The notes beneath the pieces are model-generated. The model did no database searches. It was not told where the DNA came from and was given only the letters and a program-made list of their open reading frames with translations. Positions 1-11,267 of a stretch of 64,000 nucleotides of DNA are shown piece after piece. This stretch comes from Helichrysum umbraculigerum (lineage: Eukaryota; Streptophyta; Magnoliopsida; Asterales; Asteraceae), in assembly GCA_949592205.1 (NCBI GenBank), contig CATIUR010000003.1, positions 166,087,759 to 166,151,758 on the forward strand. Direction: 5' to 3'. Numbering within the stretch: the first letter of the stretch is position 1; each line of letters starts with the position of its first letter. The position numbers and the translations under genes were made by a program.

Positions 1-54
1 AATACTTTCAAAGAAAGTCGTATAATTTCAACTCAATAAGCAATATGTAGTAGT

Positions 55-391
55 AGTGCTGGCAAATTCTGCCCATTTGCTTCACATTTGGGCAATTCTG
101 GGTATAATGACATAAAATTTGGGTTCTTATGGACTGAAGAAATTTTAGGAATGGGCTTAATTGGGTAAAACTCAAATCATGAATGGATCTAAATGTGTGA
201 CCATCATGTTATATTTTTCAAATTATATATTTAAAAATATATAACTTATTTTGGAAGATACTAAATTTTAGTGAATTAGAACATTTTTTTATGAAATTTT
301 TAAAGAGCCCGTTTAGACCCAAGCCCGTTTATACTCGTGCCCATTTTGACCCGTAGCCCATACCCGCCCAACCCGCCCATTTTGCCAGCTC
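55..391. mobile_element. TIR MITE, hAT-like
   Basis: A 337-bp non-coding element. It begins AGTGCTGGCAAA and ends with the near complement TTTGCCAGCTC. It is flanked by a direct repeat TATGTAGTAGT at 44-54 and 392-402. Its inner ends are rich in GGGC/GCCC words. The GCTGGCAAA-type terminus suggests a hAT derivative, but the flanking duplication is longer than the usual 8 bp, so the superfamily is inferred. Confidence 0.65.
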
Positions 392-402
392 TATGTAGTA
401 GT

Positions 403-1020
403 CACTCATTTATTCTTAGCCAATTTGCTTGACAAAACTGCATCTTCGGTTTTAAAAAGTTTAACTTCAAGGAATAATCAAAACTTAACAAGAAGTTATA
501 CAGCCATAAAGTTAGCCTCCTTATATCCCGATTACAGATTGAAAAAAGAAGTAAATTTAGGAAATTTAGCTTCAGTACATCAAACTATCAAGGCATATGT
601 TTTTACTAATACATCCAATTTAAAAATATTTCACAAAAGTTTGTACAATCTACTCAAATTACAAATGCTAAAGTATTTAGGGCTTAGAAACATTAAAGCA
701 TACAATCTAATCGATTTTGGGCCTCCAACAAGAATACTTAATCATTCTATCAACAGCAAACAATTTACATTCAAAATAATACAATTATCAATATTTAAGC
801 ATTTTTACATCAATCAGACAATCACTCACCTAATCATCACTCTTGTGAAAATTCTAATATTCTACACTAATAAGGCATTTTCCTAAGTATTTTGAACACA
901 AATAACATACAAATTACAATTGCATAGAAGAACAACACAAAACTAAGTATTTGAACCACAACAATCAAAAATATAGTCCGTAATAGTCAAAACACTATAA
1001 TGATCACAGATATACACATA
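403..1020. other. AT-rich interval, nothing recognised
   Basis: A 153-codon open frame at 425-886 has no recognisable domain, signal peptide or compositional sign of coding. I regard it as chance. It may be intron of a minus-strand gene whose promoter-like patch lies just to the right. Confidence 0.4.
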
Positions 1021-1147
1021 TATATACAATATTCAATTCGTGTATGTGAGATCGTGATCGAACGATAAGGAATGGATGAGAAACTTCAAACCTGAGCTGC
1101 TGAGTGATGTTGATGACGAATGAAAGCTCGTTCCAGTTGAAAAAAAA

Positions 1148-1182
1148 TTAGGGTTTATAGTGAGTGTGATAATGTATGGGCC
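1148..1182 (-). promoter_or_regulatory. Telo-box plus TGGGCC promoter-like patch
   Basis: Read on the minus strand, a GGCCCA word (complement of TGGGCC at 1177-1182) is followed by AAACCCTAA (complement at 1148-1156). Next come a pyrimidine-rich leader and a CAG|GT splice-donor-like site near 1090. This combination is typical of plant ribosomal-protein and other housekeeping promoters, with an intron in the 5' UTR. No downstream coding exon is visible in positions 1-1000, so the gene either runs off the window or was lost. Confidence 0.4.
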
Positions 1183-1247
1183 GAATACTATAATGTGTAA
1201 GCCCAATTACTCACTAAATATATAGGCCTAATTACTCTAACATCATA

Positions 1248-1509
1248 CTCCCTCCCTCTGTCCCAAATTTATTTATTCCCAGATAAAAAACACAAATTTA
1301 AAAAAACATAATCTATCTCTTACTTTTTGATTCTTTTTAATAAGATGACAGTTTTAACCTTTACTTTTTACCTACTTTTTTGTTTTACAAATATACACTG
1401 TAGGCAAAAAGTACTTTATCTCATTATTCTTATCTATTTATGGAAGTGGACAATAAAATTGGAACATTCATAAAAGGAAAACCGGACTATAAAATTGAGA
1501 CGGAAGGAG
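1248..1509. mobile_element. Stowaway-like MITE
   Basis: A 262-bp element with CTCCCTCC...TGTCCCAAATT at the left end and the complementary GAGACGGAAGGAG at the right. It is flanked by TA on both sides. CTCCCTCCGTcCC termini with a TA duplication are the hallmark of Tc1/Mariner-derived Stowaway MITEs. Confidence 0.8.
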
Positions 1510-1533
1510 TATATCCCACCCGTTTTTCATTCT

Positions 1534-2385
1534 ACTTAGGTCGTACGGGTGTGCTTAGATAGTTAGATGATAACCCTTACGAGAGCTTAAACTCGATTTT
1601 ATGGGTGTGTATGCATAATAAGTTTACGAGAGCTTATAAGAGTCATTTATTTATTTTATTTTTTCTTTTCCTATTTTAATTTCATTAACTTAATTTAAAA
1701 GTTTTATATGGTAAACTGAAATACAAGAGTTTAAACTCTTAAAAAAATCTATTTTAACCGGCTTTAAAAACAAGTAGAGCTTATAAAAGTTAAAATTATA
1801 TAACTACCCCTACTTAGATGTTTTTTTATCCATTTTGAACTTCTTCTTTTTTTTTGGTTCTTTACATGTCAATTCATATTTTAAGCTACACTTCCAGTTA
1901 CTTAATTTAATAAACATGTTTTAAAAAAATATAAACTCCAACTTCTTAATTTAATAAGGGGTAAGTGCCTGGGAATGCACTCAATTTATCTCGAATGTCT
2001 ATTGTATGTATCATACTTACGGGAGGTGTATTTAATGTACTCAACTTTCAAAAACGGTTATTTAATGTATTTTGCTGATGTGTCGTCCATTTAAGATGCC
2101 ACTTGGCATCCTCAGAAGATGACACATCATCAACACGTCAGCAAAGTACATACAATAACCGTTTTTGAAAGTTGGGTGCAATAAATACACCTCCCGTAAG
2201 TATGATACATACAATAGACATTCGGGACAAGTTGGATGCATTCCCATGTACTTACCCCATTTAATAAACACTTCTATACAAATATAAGTTTTAACTACTA
2301 CTTTTTTCAAACATACCTTACGCGTATTTAAATTTTAATTCTTAATATTTTACTTATTTAAATTTTAATTCTTAATATTTTGCTT
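1534..2385 (+). repeat. Dispersed repeat, copy 1 (interrupted by a MITE)
   Basis: It begins near CGGGTGTGCTTAGAT and ends near TTAATATTTTGCTTGTA. The same unit recurs at 38303-39442, including the words GAGAGCTTATAAGAG, ACTACCCCTACTTA and CATACC(C/T)TACGCGTAT. It is AT-rich with no coding capacity and I do not recognise the family. A 301-bp MITE at 1958-2258 splits this copy. Confidence 0.7.
1958..2258. mobile_element. Foldback MITE with 9-bp target duplication (Mutator-like)
   Basis: A 301-bp element with long inverted arms: GGGGTAAGTGCCTGGGAATG at the left, complemented at the right by CATTCCCATGTACTTACCCC. It is flanked by perfect 9-bp direct repeats ATTTAATAA at 1949-1957 and 2259-2267. 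The 9-bp duplication fits Mutator-like elements. Uninterrupted copies of the host repeat at 38345, 38870 and 39349 supply an empty site, which confirms the boundaries. Confidence 0.85.
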
Positions 2386-2747
2386 GTATAGAAGAATTGA
2401 AAACGATTAGAAGAATAATAACCCACTTAAAGTGTGTTCATCCGAGTAATGAAACTCAACCTCTCTTTATAACTTGCAACCTTTTCTTCTTTTTTTTTGA
2501 TACTCCAGATTTGACTTTTGGTGACAGGTAAATAATTAAGACCATGTTACTTGCATCGTTATGCATTCATTATTTTTAGGTGCTAGCTAGTATCTTGAAT
2601 GAAAACTTAAATGGCTAAAAGTTTCAACATTAATTGTGATAACCAGATTTGAAAATCATCAAGAAAATGAGCAGAGCTCCATTTAGGCTAATTTAGTTCC
2701 AGTTGTTAATCACGCATTATCCTAACAACAATAGATCAGTAACGAGA

Positions 2748-3546
2748 TCATGTCACATAAAACAAAGGTCTCGAGTCTAAATCCTGACATAGTCTTTCCC
2801 TGATAAGATCATAGATAGCAATCAGAGTTAGCACACTTTCTATTGGAAGGTGAAGTAAAATTAAGCTACTTAATGAGCTTATTATCTCATGTCGGAGTAC
2901 AAGATTTACATCTTTCGTATCGACCATGGATTTTGTTGCTTGAGCCTAGCTCAATCGAAAGGGTAGGTTACCCTTTGTTATCATTCATTAAATTGAATTG
3001 AATGTAGTACGCCTTTATGTTATCATGTCACATAAAACAAAGGTCTCGAGTCTAAATCCTGACATAGTGTTTCCCTGATAGCAATCAGAGTTAGCACACT
3101 TTCTATTGGAAGGTGAAGTAAAATTAAGCTACTTAATGAGCTTATTATCTCATGTCGGAGTACAAGATTTACATCTTTCGTATCGACCATGGATTTTGTT
3201 GCTTGAGCCTAGCTCAATCGAAAGGGTAGGTTACCCTTTGTTATCATTCATTAAATTGAATTGAATGTAGTACGCCTTTATGTTATCATGTCACATAAAA
3301 CAAAGGTCTCGAGTCTAAATCCTGACATAGTGTTTCCCTGATAGCAATCAGAGTTAGCACACTTTCTATTGGAAGGTGAAGTAAAATTAAGCTACTTAAT
3401 GAGCTTATTATCTCATGTCGGAGTACAAGATTTACATTTTTCGTATCGACCATGGATTTTGTTGCTTGAGCCTAGCTCAATCGAAAGGGTAGGTTACCCT
3501 TTGTTATCATTCATTAAATTGAATTGAATGTAGTACGTCTTTATGT
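2748..3546. repeat. Tandem repeat, three copies of about 263 bp
   Basis: Units start at about 2748, 3022 and 3285, each with ATCATGTCACATAAAACAAA. The first copy has about 10 extra bases (GATCATAGATA). The copies are nearly identical, so the triplication is recent. No open frame runs through the unit. Confidence 0.9.
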
Positions 3547-4104
3547 AAAGAATGACAACCGAATTGTAATGAATTATTGAACTTGTTTGGAAAGTTGAAG
3601 CTATCTTTTAGTGATGTTCAATGGCTACACATTTTACTTCATATACCACAAGTTAACTTTTATTGTGACTTGTGACTAGTTGTACCATTAAATGTTGACC
3701 ATCATTTTTGATAAATCAAAAAAAAAAAAGAAAAAAAAAGAATGAATATATTAATTTATAATTGATAAAGAATCAAATAGTTTGTATGTTTTCACTCCAA
3801 ATATTTCAATGGATACCTACCTTGCCTCTTCTTCACCATTATTCCATCGTACAAATATACCATTTTTTTAATTCACTAACAAGTAAATACAAGTTACGTT
3901 TACTTAAAAATTATTCATAGAATCAATCAGTTACCTCTATAACCTTCTCACATTAATCATATTTTAAGCCTTTTCGATTGGTAGAAATATTCTTCATGTT
4001 GCTTAACCTTTTTCACAATCTACATACACCATCACCACAATGCACCATATCACAAGGACAAGTCCATAACAACAAAGTTTTTGACTCAAAAAGGTTGAAT
4101 ACCA
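3547..4104 (+). other. Intergenic, upstream of peptide gene A
   Basis: AT-rich DNA including a purine tract at 3718-3740. No gene or repeat was recognised. It presumably includes the promoter and leader of the small gene that follows. Confidence 0.4.
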
Positions 4105-4440
4105 TTGGTTAAAAACATGTCAAAGATCACACTTTTACTTCACTTATCACTAATATGCTTCATGATCATGACTCAATTTTCATTTCTAGGCTTAGCTCAT
4201 AGAAACGACGAACGTACTACAATATCTCTAGCTACCATATTTGATCGCCGCAGCTGTTCTCTCTCACGTAAGATAGACACCACAGTTCAAATAAAAAAGT
4301 CACGTCCTCAAGTTGTACCAACTGGTAAAAAGCCAAAACGCTCGTCTTTTGCAATTAGACAACAAGCTTCTTCTTCCCATGTCCTGGCTCTCCTTGGTTA
4401 CTTTGTGTTATTTACTTTCTTAATTTTTGGCGTTGTTTGA
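4105..4440 (+). CDS. Small secreted/anchored peptide A, unknown function
   Basis: 111 residues, with no family that I recognise. The N-terminus (start at Met1 or more likely Met5, MSKITLLLHL) is a signal-peptide-like hydrophobic stretch to about residue 30. It is followed by the polar words LAHRNDERT and DTTVQIKKS, a basic middle (GKKPKRSS) and a strongly hydrophobic last 20 residues ending FLIFGVV. This layout suggests secretion with a C-terminal membrane or GPI-type tail. The gene 440 bp downstream shares the signal peptide, the AHRxDE word and the VQIKK word, so the two are tandem paralogues. Expression is not shown by the sequence; the paralogy makes a real gene more likely than chance. 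Confidence 0.6.
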   Translation: MVKNMSKITLLLHLSLICFMIMTQFSFLGLAHRNDERTTISLATIFDRRSCSLSRKIDTTVQIKKSRPQVVPTGKKPKRSSFAIRQQASSSHVLALLGYFVLFTFLIFGVV

Positions 4441-4458
4441 AAAAAAAAAAAAAAACTT

Positions 4459-4481
4459 GTGTGCGTGCGTGCACGCGCGCA
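4459..4481. repeat. Alternating purine-pyrimidine tract
   Basis: A GTGTGCGTGCGTGCACGCGC-type stretch lies just after the stop codon of peptide gene A. Perfect alternation of this kind can adopt Z-DNA. It may be only a microsatellite. Confidence 0.6.
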
Positions 4482-4878
4482 TAAATGTCAAGTTATTGTG
4501 TGTTGACGATTAGATAGATATTGGATTGAGGTCGTTTTCTTATGAATTTAATGTGTTACACATGAATTTGTTTATATGACATTCAATTTCAACATATACC
4601 ACATGAAACTTTGTGAATGCAACAATTCTAGAGATTGCTATCATATACAAGTAAGGACTTGAAAATCTCTATGTTTATTGGAAAAAGTCAATCAATTCAG
4701 TAAAACAAGCTCGTCCTTTTATCCTTGATTCATGCACGTATTAAGCCTCTTTATTCTCATTATTCAGTTTTGCTTAAGCTTTTTCGCTAACATAGTTATA
4801 CCACGATTTTATCACTTTTTTCAACCATGAGACCTCATGTTTGTGAATCGAAAAAACTAACACATACAATCGTAAAAA

Positions 4879-5319
4879 ATGACAAGTTTCCAACTTTTAC
4901 TTCACATGTCACTATTATCTTCCCTCGTTATGTCCCAATCGTATCTAGGTTCGGCTCATAGAGACGATGAACATACATTAACATCTCATAACGCCAATCT
5001 TCATCACAAGTATTTTTTCCATGCACATAAGAATAAAGACATCGTGGTTCAAATCAAAAAGGGTGGTGGAGGTCGTGGTGGTAGTGTTGGTGGTGGTAGT
5101 GGTGGTGGTGGCAGGGGTGGTGGTAGCAAGGGTGGCGGCGCCGTGAACAGGGGTGGTGGCGTCAGCGTTTGGGTTGGAGGTGGTGGTGGCGGTGACGGTG
5201 ATGGCAACAAGAAAGGTGCAAAATCAAGAGGCAATAGACTACAACCATATTTTCTTCTTATTGTTATTTATGTTACAATCACCACCTTTGTTAGTTCTAA
5301 TAAATTCTACATAACATAA
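4879..5319 (+). CDS. Glycine-rich secreted/anchored peptide B, paralogue of A
   Basis: 146 residues. A signal-peptide-like start (residues 1-25) is followed by LGSAHRDDEHT and DIVVQIKKG, matching LGLAHRNDERT and DTTVQIKKS in the gene upstream. Residues about 60-112 are almost entirely Gly with scattered Ser, Arg, Lys and Asp. The C-terminus (about 126-138) is hydrophobic (YFLLIVIYVTITTFV), again like A. The conserved ends and unrelated middle suggest that a Gly-rich repeat grew in one duplicate. Glycine-rich secreted proteins are often cell-wall associated, but no specific role can be given. The open frame on the opposite strand (poly-Pro) is a shadow of the GGN repeat. Confidence 0.65.
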   Translation: MTSFQLLLHMSLLSSLVMSQSYLGSAHRDDEHTLTSHNANLHHKYFFHAHKNKDIVVQIKKGGGGRGGSVGGGSGGGGRGGGSKGGGAVNRGGGVSVWVGGGGGGDGDGNKKGAKSRGNRLQPYFLLIVIYVTITTFVSSNKFYIT

Positions 5320-6440
5320 ATCCAAAATTAAAGAGTACGTGTCTTCTTTTCTTTCTCTTTTTAGTGAGTTTTTGATTCATTGGTTTGAACATTTTACTAG
5401 AATGTTGATTATGGCAACATATTGATATTTTTGCAATGCCTGGTTATAAATTTCTTTCCTGGTGCTGGGTCCTACACCTAGAAATATCAATCAATCAATC
5501 AAGAAAAAGGTAAAGTTCATCAAAAGTTTATAAATTTCTAAAATTGCTCATCCTAGATAGCTATACGTCTATCTTTTTATTTTTGTTACTTTTAATTGAC
5601 AACGCGTTGTAACGTTTTATTATAATTTATCATTTCTAACCATCGTATATATTATGTTAGATTTTTTCTTTTAACGGAAATATGATTTTTCAAAACGATT
5701 TCTATACCAAAACAACTTCATATATATGTGTCATTCACAAGTAGCACAATAAAATAGACATCATTATGTGAATGTAAAGTCAAATATGTTCACTTTTTAT
5801 GTCATGCCATGCTGCCGAACATACGTATAGATTTTAAATTCATAAACCAATCTATATATATTGTAGTTATCCATATTTGATTCACATATATAAGAGTTCA
5901 GAGGCCAAGCCATGAAATTCGGATGGAGGGGGCATTATTATTTTCTTCTATAGTTTCGTGGGGCGAAAATTTTAAAATGTTATAAATACCTTAAAATTTT
6001 TCCTATTTTACGTAATTTATAATTTCATGTTGAGGTGGCTGCCTACGCTGTCCCCGCCCCGTCTTTGCCCCTGTAAGCATAGATAGTTTTGTTAACCGAA
6101 GCTTTTAGAGTTTTATTAATAAAGTTTGTTATGATTTTAATACAACTATTAATGCGTGTCTAACAGGTTTATTAAGATCCCAAGGAGGTTTCGTTAGCAA
6201 AATTTATAAATGACGTTCAATATGTACAAGTCACGTCATTTAACTCATACACACAGCCATTTGAAGTTATTATATTTATTTATTATACGAAATAGCCGAA
6301 TAAAACAACCTAAACTCGATGATAAATAGTTATCCCACGTGGTTGAATCCATTTCACATATTTCGAATTTTGAGTTATAAATATATAGATCTTCTTTTTA
6401 AATAAAGATCATGACAGTGGATCCTTTTAATCATTTTTAA
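5320..6440. other. Intergenic, nothing recognised
   Basis: AT-rich, without an open frame of note. A patch at about 5900-6080 with GGGGGC and CCCCGCCCC words resembles degenerate transposon DNA, but no ends were found. Confidence 0.35.
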
Positions 6441-7166
6441 GTGACATCAAAATACCTATCGACACCTTTTGGATGGTTATCAAAATCTTATAGAATAATA
6501 GAAAGATTTAGGATAAGAGGAAAATGTCATTTAAAGAGGACAAGGAGGGAGAGACTAATTTGCAATTTCTTAATTATATACCATGCTCAATCTCTTTCTT
6601 CATTTCTCAAAACACACACCGAACGTATCTCTATCCCTTTCTATTCACAAGAAGATACCAACATAACAACACCACCACCTTCGTCCACCACCTGCCGGAG
6701 TCACCACCGTAACCAACGCCGACCGGAGTAACTACCGTAGCCACCTACGACCGTCGTCACTATCGTCGTCACGATCGCCACTATTAAGATATCGTCACTA
6801 TTAAGGCTGATGACGGTGGTGATTGTATTTATCATATAATCAATTACCGGCGTACTACTTAACGATACCAGACCTTGCATCACCGACACCGGACTCTGAT
6901 GAAAATGCTCTCGTTTGCTTAAATCATCACCGCATTTTTACGCCGTTAAATCTTCCGTTACACCGACGGAAAAGCTTGACGGAGATGAAAACAACGATGA
7001 AAGTCCACTGACAATTGTTTTCTGCAAAGGTGATGACGTAGCCATTGACGATGATGACGACCGGCTGTTTAAATCGAAATCATATGATCCGTATGGTGTT
7101 GAACATACACTACTTGGAGGACTTGCGTACAATGCTATTGTTGGAACCGCCATGATTGATTAATTA
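6441..7166 (+). other. Leader-like pyrimidine-rich stretch with short open frames
   Basis: Positions 6580-6700 look like a plant 5' UTR: C/T-rich, with CTCAATCTCTTTCTTCATT and CACACACC. They are followed by overlapping short frames (up to 96 codons) with Thr/Pro/Ser-rich or Asp-rich translations, such as one at 6915-7163 ending in HTLLGGLAYNAIVGTAMID. No frame is clearly better than the others and no domain is recognised. It could be a decayed gene or the first part of an unrecognised one. Confidence 0.2.
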
Positions 7167-7689
7167 GGATATGTAAACTCTAGATCTGCAATACTTGAGA
7201 ATACAAAAGGTAAAAAAAGGTCACGTGAAAGCTGATATTGACTGTATATAGAATGAAGACAAAATGAGAGTATATTTTTTGACTGTAATATTTTAGAACT
7301 GAAATCGATTCTGTTCATATGTATATTTTTTGAGTTAAGGTTTGAGATAAATTTATATTATGTTTGTTTCGGATTTGATTCGTGTTTTGTTTCGGTGTTT
7401 GATGCTTGATTTATGCTTACGTTTGTGCATAATTGATATAGATCTAAAAAGTTGATATGAAACAGATCTAGATGTGTTTTTAATCGGAAAAAAGCAACTG
7501 CATCTGATGTCGTGTAAACGGGGCTTTAGTTTTAAAATGGAAATTACCTTACTTTCTAATACACAACTCAGGCAAGAATACCTGATCGCATAATAGTATA
7601 GTCTGATAAGTCCGGATCGAAAACAGGGAACATATGTCAATTCTAATAAAATGGAAATTGTTACAAAATAATTAAAGCCGTAAATAAGG

Positions 7690-8905
7690 GGAACGTTTTA
7701 GTTCCGTTCGAACAATTGACTAACAATTATGAAAAGTGATTTTTAATAATAAAACTTAAATTAAAAAGAAATAAATGATAAAACAATTAATCAAATAAAA
7801 TACTTGATTCAAATGGTAAAATGAATGTATTTACTTAGACTACTTTCCTTAGAATCCGGTTATCACTTTATTGATTTGCTTCAAACATGGATTTTATTGC
7901 GACATAACGAATAAGATAACCCCCTTTACGAAGTAAGTTAACCTAATACAATTAAGAAAGACACTAGGTCGTTTTCAACACGTTAACATTCAAGTAACGT
8001 TGTCCACCGAATTGTATTCTAGATTAAACCTACGCCGTTTATATGATTTACTTTTATGACTTGAATCAACAAAGTCTATAACTAATAATAGTTATCTTGT
8101 TCATTGATGATAATTACTGATTATTAATCCTAACCTGTCAAACTCAATATATTCAGTGATAATCGTCAATCAAAATCAACAATCATCAATAATTCTATAA
8201 CCAAAAGGAACTCAATCTCAATCGATCATAAAATCACGTTAGGTAATCACTAATAATCAATCAATAACCAAGGATCATCAAATAAACACATAAACATTCA
8301 TAAAATCCAATATCTTTCGCAAATCAATAATCAAACCATCATCTAAGTATTATCATCCAAGTAAATACATAAAAAGTTTAGCCACTCACTACTTCAAAGA
8401 AAATCAGAAACGAAAAGAATATCGAAATCATAATCAAATGAAATAAAATAACGTTTTCAAACCGATAAATCGAAAGAATGGAATAGCAATTGAAACCTTG
8501 GATCCCTCTTGCTTCTTCACCTTCAAAATACTCCAGAAATGGTGCTAGGATGACTGATAATCGGCTGGAAGAGAATGGTATGTGATAACCTTCAAATGAA
8601 AGCAAATGAGGTTATTTAGGGTTTCTGCCAAATCGATCCATCCACCGGATGGATTATTCCATCCGCCGGATGGATGTTAAAGCCCAGATCCTGATTCCGC
8701 GTCTGACCCAGCTTGGCCCAACCAATCCATACGCCGGATGAATTAATCCATCTGCCGTATGGAATGAATTTTACAACTTTTTTCAACCTGCGATCCAGCC
8801 AAACTTCATAGCTTCAAATCTTCATATTTTTATTTAATAATAGCTCAATTTCTGCTTCTTTTTGATCCAAGCTCCAATAAATCTCCTAAATGCTAATATG
8901 AACGA
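7690..8905 (-). mobile_element. Degenerate LTR-like element with palindromic cassette
   Basis: A non-coding stretch with many AATCAATAATCAT words. The segment at 8211-8290 matches the inner arms of the foldback at 12661-12740 and 12976-13057. At 8637-8758 is a cluster of CCATCCG-C-CGGATGG-type palindromes (four variants). Minus-strand reading places an AAACCCTAAATAA word after this cluster. Ends and target duplications were not found, so the extent is approximate and the LTR identity is an inference. Confidence 0.4.
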
Positions 8906-8989
8906 ATTAAGTATCGTATTCACATAAAATGCATAAGAATTCTATTAAAACAAGGGGTACATAATACTATAAAATAGCACATTTTGACG

Positions 8990-9590
8990 TTCATCATCAT
9001 CCTGTTTTTTTCTACTGCATCGTACATTTTTTTTACCATATCGTACTTATTGCTGCATTTTTTTAAGATGCAGTGATATATTTTTATTAGTGAATCATGA
9101 ATATTTTTACACAAACTATATGTTAAGATGAAATACTTTTACTACATCATTTTAAGTACTCATAGGTATATTGATCTACATCTACTTTTTAGATCCGAAA
9201 AGAATAAAGCATCGTACATTTTCTTTCACTACATCTTACATTTTTTTTACTGCATCGAACTTTTTAGATCTATAAAAAAACTATGAGTACTTTTTACTGC
9301 ATCTTTTGTATATTTTTACTGCATCTTATATATTTTTTTAGCATTTTGATGTGTTTGTAAATCTTTAAGTTTATTCTTGAATTTAGAAAATTAGTATTAC
9401 ATTGTTTACATCATCTTGTATATTTGTTACTGCATTTTTTTTATATATTTGTTACTGCATCTTTTATATATTTGTTACTGCATCTTGTATTTTTTTTGTT
9501 ACTACGTCTTTTGTATATATTTGTTACTGCATCTTATATATTTATCACTGCATCTTACGTTCTTTTAATATTTTTTGACTGAATCTTGCA
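8990..9590. repeat. Degenerate minisatellite, TTACTGCATCTT-type unit
   Basis: More than a dozen irregular copies of a 20-30 bp unit built from TACTGCATCTT followed by TATATATTTG-like spacer. It is most regular between about 9285 and 9570. It is non-coding. Confidence 0.75.
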
Positions 9591-9997
9591 TATTGAATAG
9601 TTTTATGATTGAAAATTTTTTTTAAGAATTTTTACGAATTGTTTTTACGAAATTTTGCAAATGAATCTATAATTTTGTCAAAATTGCAAAAAAGTCCATC
9701 CTTCCTTTTAAATTTATCAAAATTGCAAAAAGGTCCCTCCATCTATTCCCTGCTCCTCTGATCTCTACCCTAATAGAAAAGGAATGATCGTAAAACAATA
9801 TGACGTCTATAATATAAAAGTCATATGGCCCCATGCTTGTTCTATGGATCAAATCATAATTTATCAGAAACTAATGGATTAAAATGAAAATAAGTTGAAA
9901 CGATAAAATCATGCAAAATGATTTTGTTACAAAAGTTTTACAAAATTTTGTTTACAAAATGACGTGTCACCAGTAATATGAAAAGAAAGAAAGAAAG

Positions 9998-10215
9998 GGG
10001 TGTTTGGGGGAGCTTATTTTTGTTGCTTGTGGCTTATTGCTTACAAGCAAATAAGCTAGAAAAATGGAGCTTATTTCAAGCTTATGAAATCTCCCTCAGA
10101 ATGAACCAAATAAGCTAAGCAAATAAGCTTATCAAAACACAAAAACATAAGCTTATTGTGTTGTAATAAGCAAATAAGCTAATAAGCAAAAAAAAAAAAG
10201 CCCATCCAAACACCC
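9998..10215. mobile_element. hAT-like MITE rich in AAGCTTATT words
   Basis: About 218 bp, starting GGGTGTTTGG and ending CCAAACACCC. The inner sequence is made of repeated AATAAGCTTATT-type words on both strands. The flanks AAGAAAG and ACGAAGAG are similar but not identical, so the target duplication is unclear. Termini of this type are common for plant hAT MITEs. Confidence 0.65.
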
Positions 10216-10828
10216 ACGAAGAGTGAGAACATTTCAACCAATGTGATAGTGACAAATCAATTTGTAAACTTTATTTGTATACTTTCTTTTGTAGGTGTAA
10301 TATCGTTCATAAAGATTTTGATAACCATCCGAAATGCTTTCTTTAGAGCAATAATAGTTACGATGGATTTCGCCTAAGAGAAATGTTTGGATCACAAAAT
10401 GTTTACAAATTTATGCTAACAAAATGAGCTGGACCAATCAATTGAAGGGAGAGAAATATGAGAGAGGAAAAAGAAAATAATGTGATTGGTAGAATTTATG
10501 TAGCACCTCATTTTGTGAAACTATCTTTGTAAATTTGTATAAGTGTAGTATTACTCAATTACAAATGAAATTTATTTTGAAGTAAAAGATCGGAGAGGGC
10601 CTAAACTTTAATATACACACGGCCCTTAAACAATATCACGTCTAAACTTTAATATGTTTTACATTTTTGAGTTTTGACTCATCCTTGTGTTAAACTAGTA
10701 CTACGTAATACATTTCTCAAAGATCTTGAATATAAACCAACGAGCTAAAATATATCCTAACACTTTACTCATACCTTCTAGAATCAACTCATTCCCTTCG
10801 ATCTACAAGAATGTTTGAAACGTTTAAG

Positions 10829-11163
10829 TTGCGTTTGCAGAATATTTGTGAAGTAATTAAAATTCGTCAAAAGAATTGATCGATTCTAATTTTATCAATT
10901 ACTCAACCAAACAAACTACATTCTTGATTTCGTGAACTGACGTAATGTTGCGTTTGGTTCACGTAATTAATAGCAATTCGATGAAATGAAATTTCATTCC
11001 TTAATTTGTTTGGTTGAGTAGTTGATGACAATAAAATCGATCAAATTCCTTTGCCTAAAGGAATTAGAATTCCCTTTTCCTTTCACGAAGAAATTAGAAT
11101 TCTTTTTTCCTTTAACGAATTTCAATCATCTCAAAAATATTTCACGAATCAAACGTAACGCTG
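10829..11163. mobile_element. Foldback MITE upstream of the acyltransferase gene
   Basis: About 335 bp between TTGCGTTTGCAG and AATCAAACGTAAC, with inverted inner arms (AATTACTCAACCAAACAAAC against GTTTGGTTGAGTAGTTGATG). It ends about 100 bp before the TATA box of the gene at 11464 and so forms part of its upstream region. The exact ends are uncertain. Confidence 0.55.
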
Positions 11164-11260
11164 GAGGTAGAAACAATTCCGTTTTTTATTTTTTATTTTT
11201 ACTAAAAAAAGTTACATTCACTAAACATAATTAATTTTCTTTTCTTGGAAAACGTGTCTC

Positions 11261-11267
11261 TATAAAT
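11261..11267 (+). promoter_or_regulatory. TATA box of the acyltransferase gene
   Basis: TATAAAT lies about 200 bp upstream of the start codon, in CTCTATAAATCC. The leader that follows is C/A-rich, as usual for plant 5' UTRs. Confidence 0.6.

Noticed and set aside
425..886. 153-codon open frame
   Set aside because: AT-rich, no domain, Leu/Ile/Asn/Lys-dominated translation as expected by chance.
2062..2310. 82-codon minus-strand frame
   Set aside because: Lies across the arms of a MITE; repeats its own words because of the inverted repeat.
5049..5234. Proline-rich minus-strand frame
   Set aside because: Complement of the Gly-codon repeat of the plus-strand gene.
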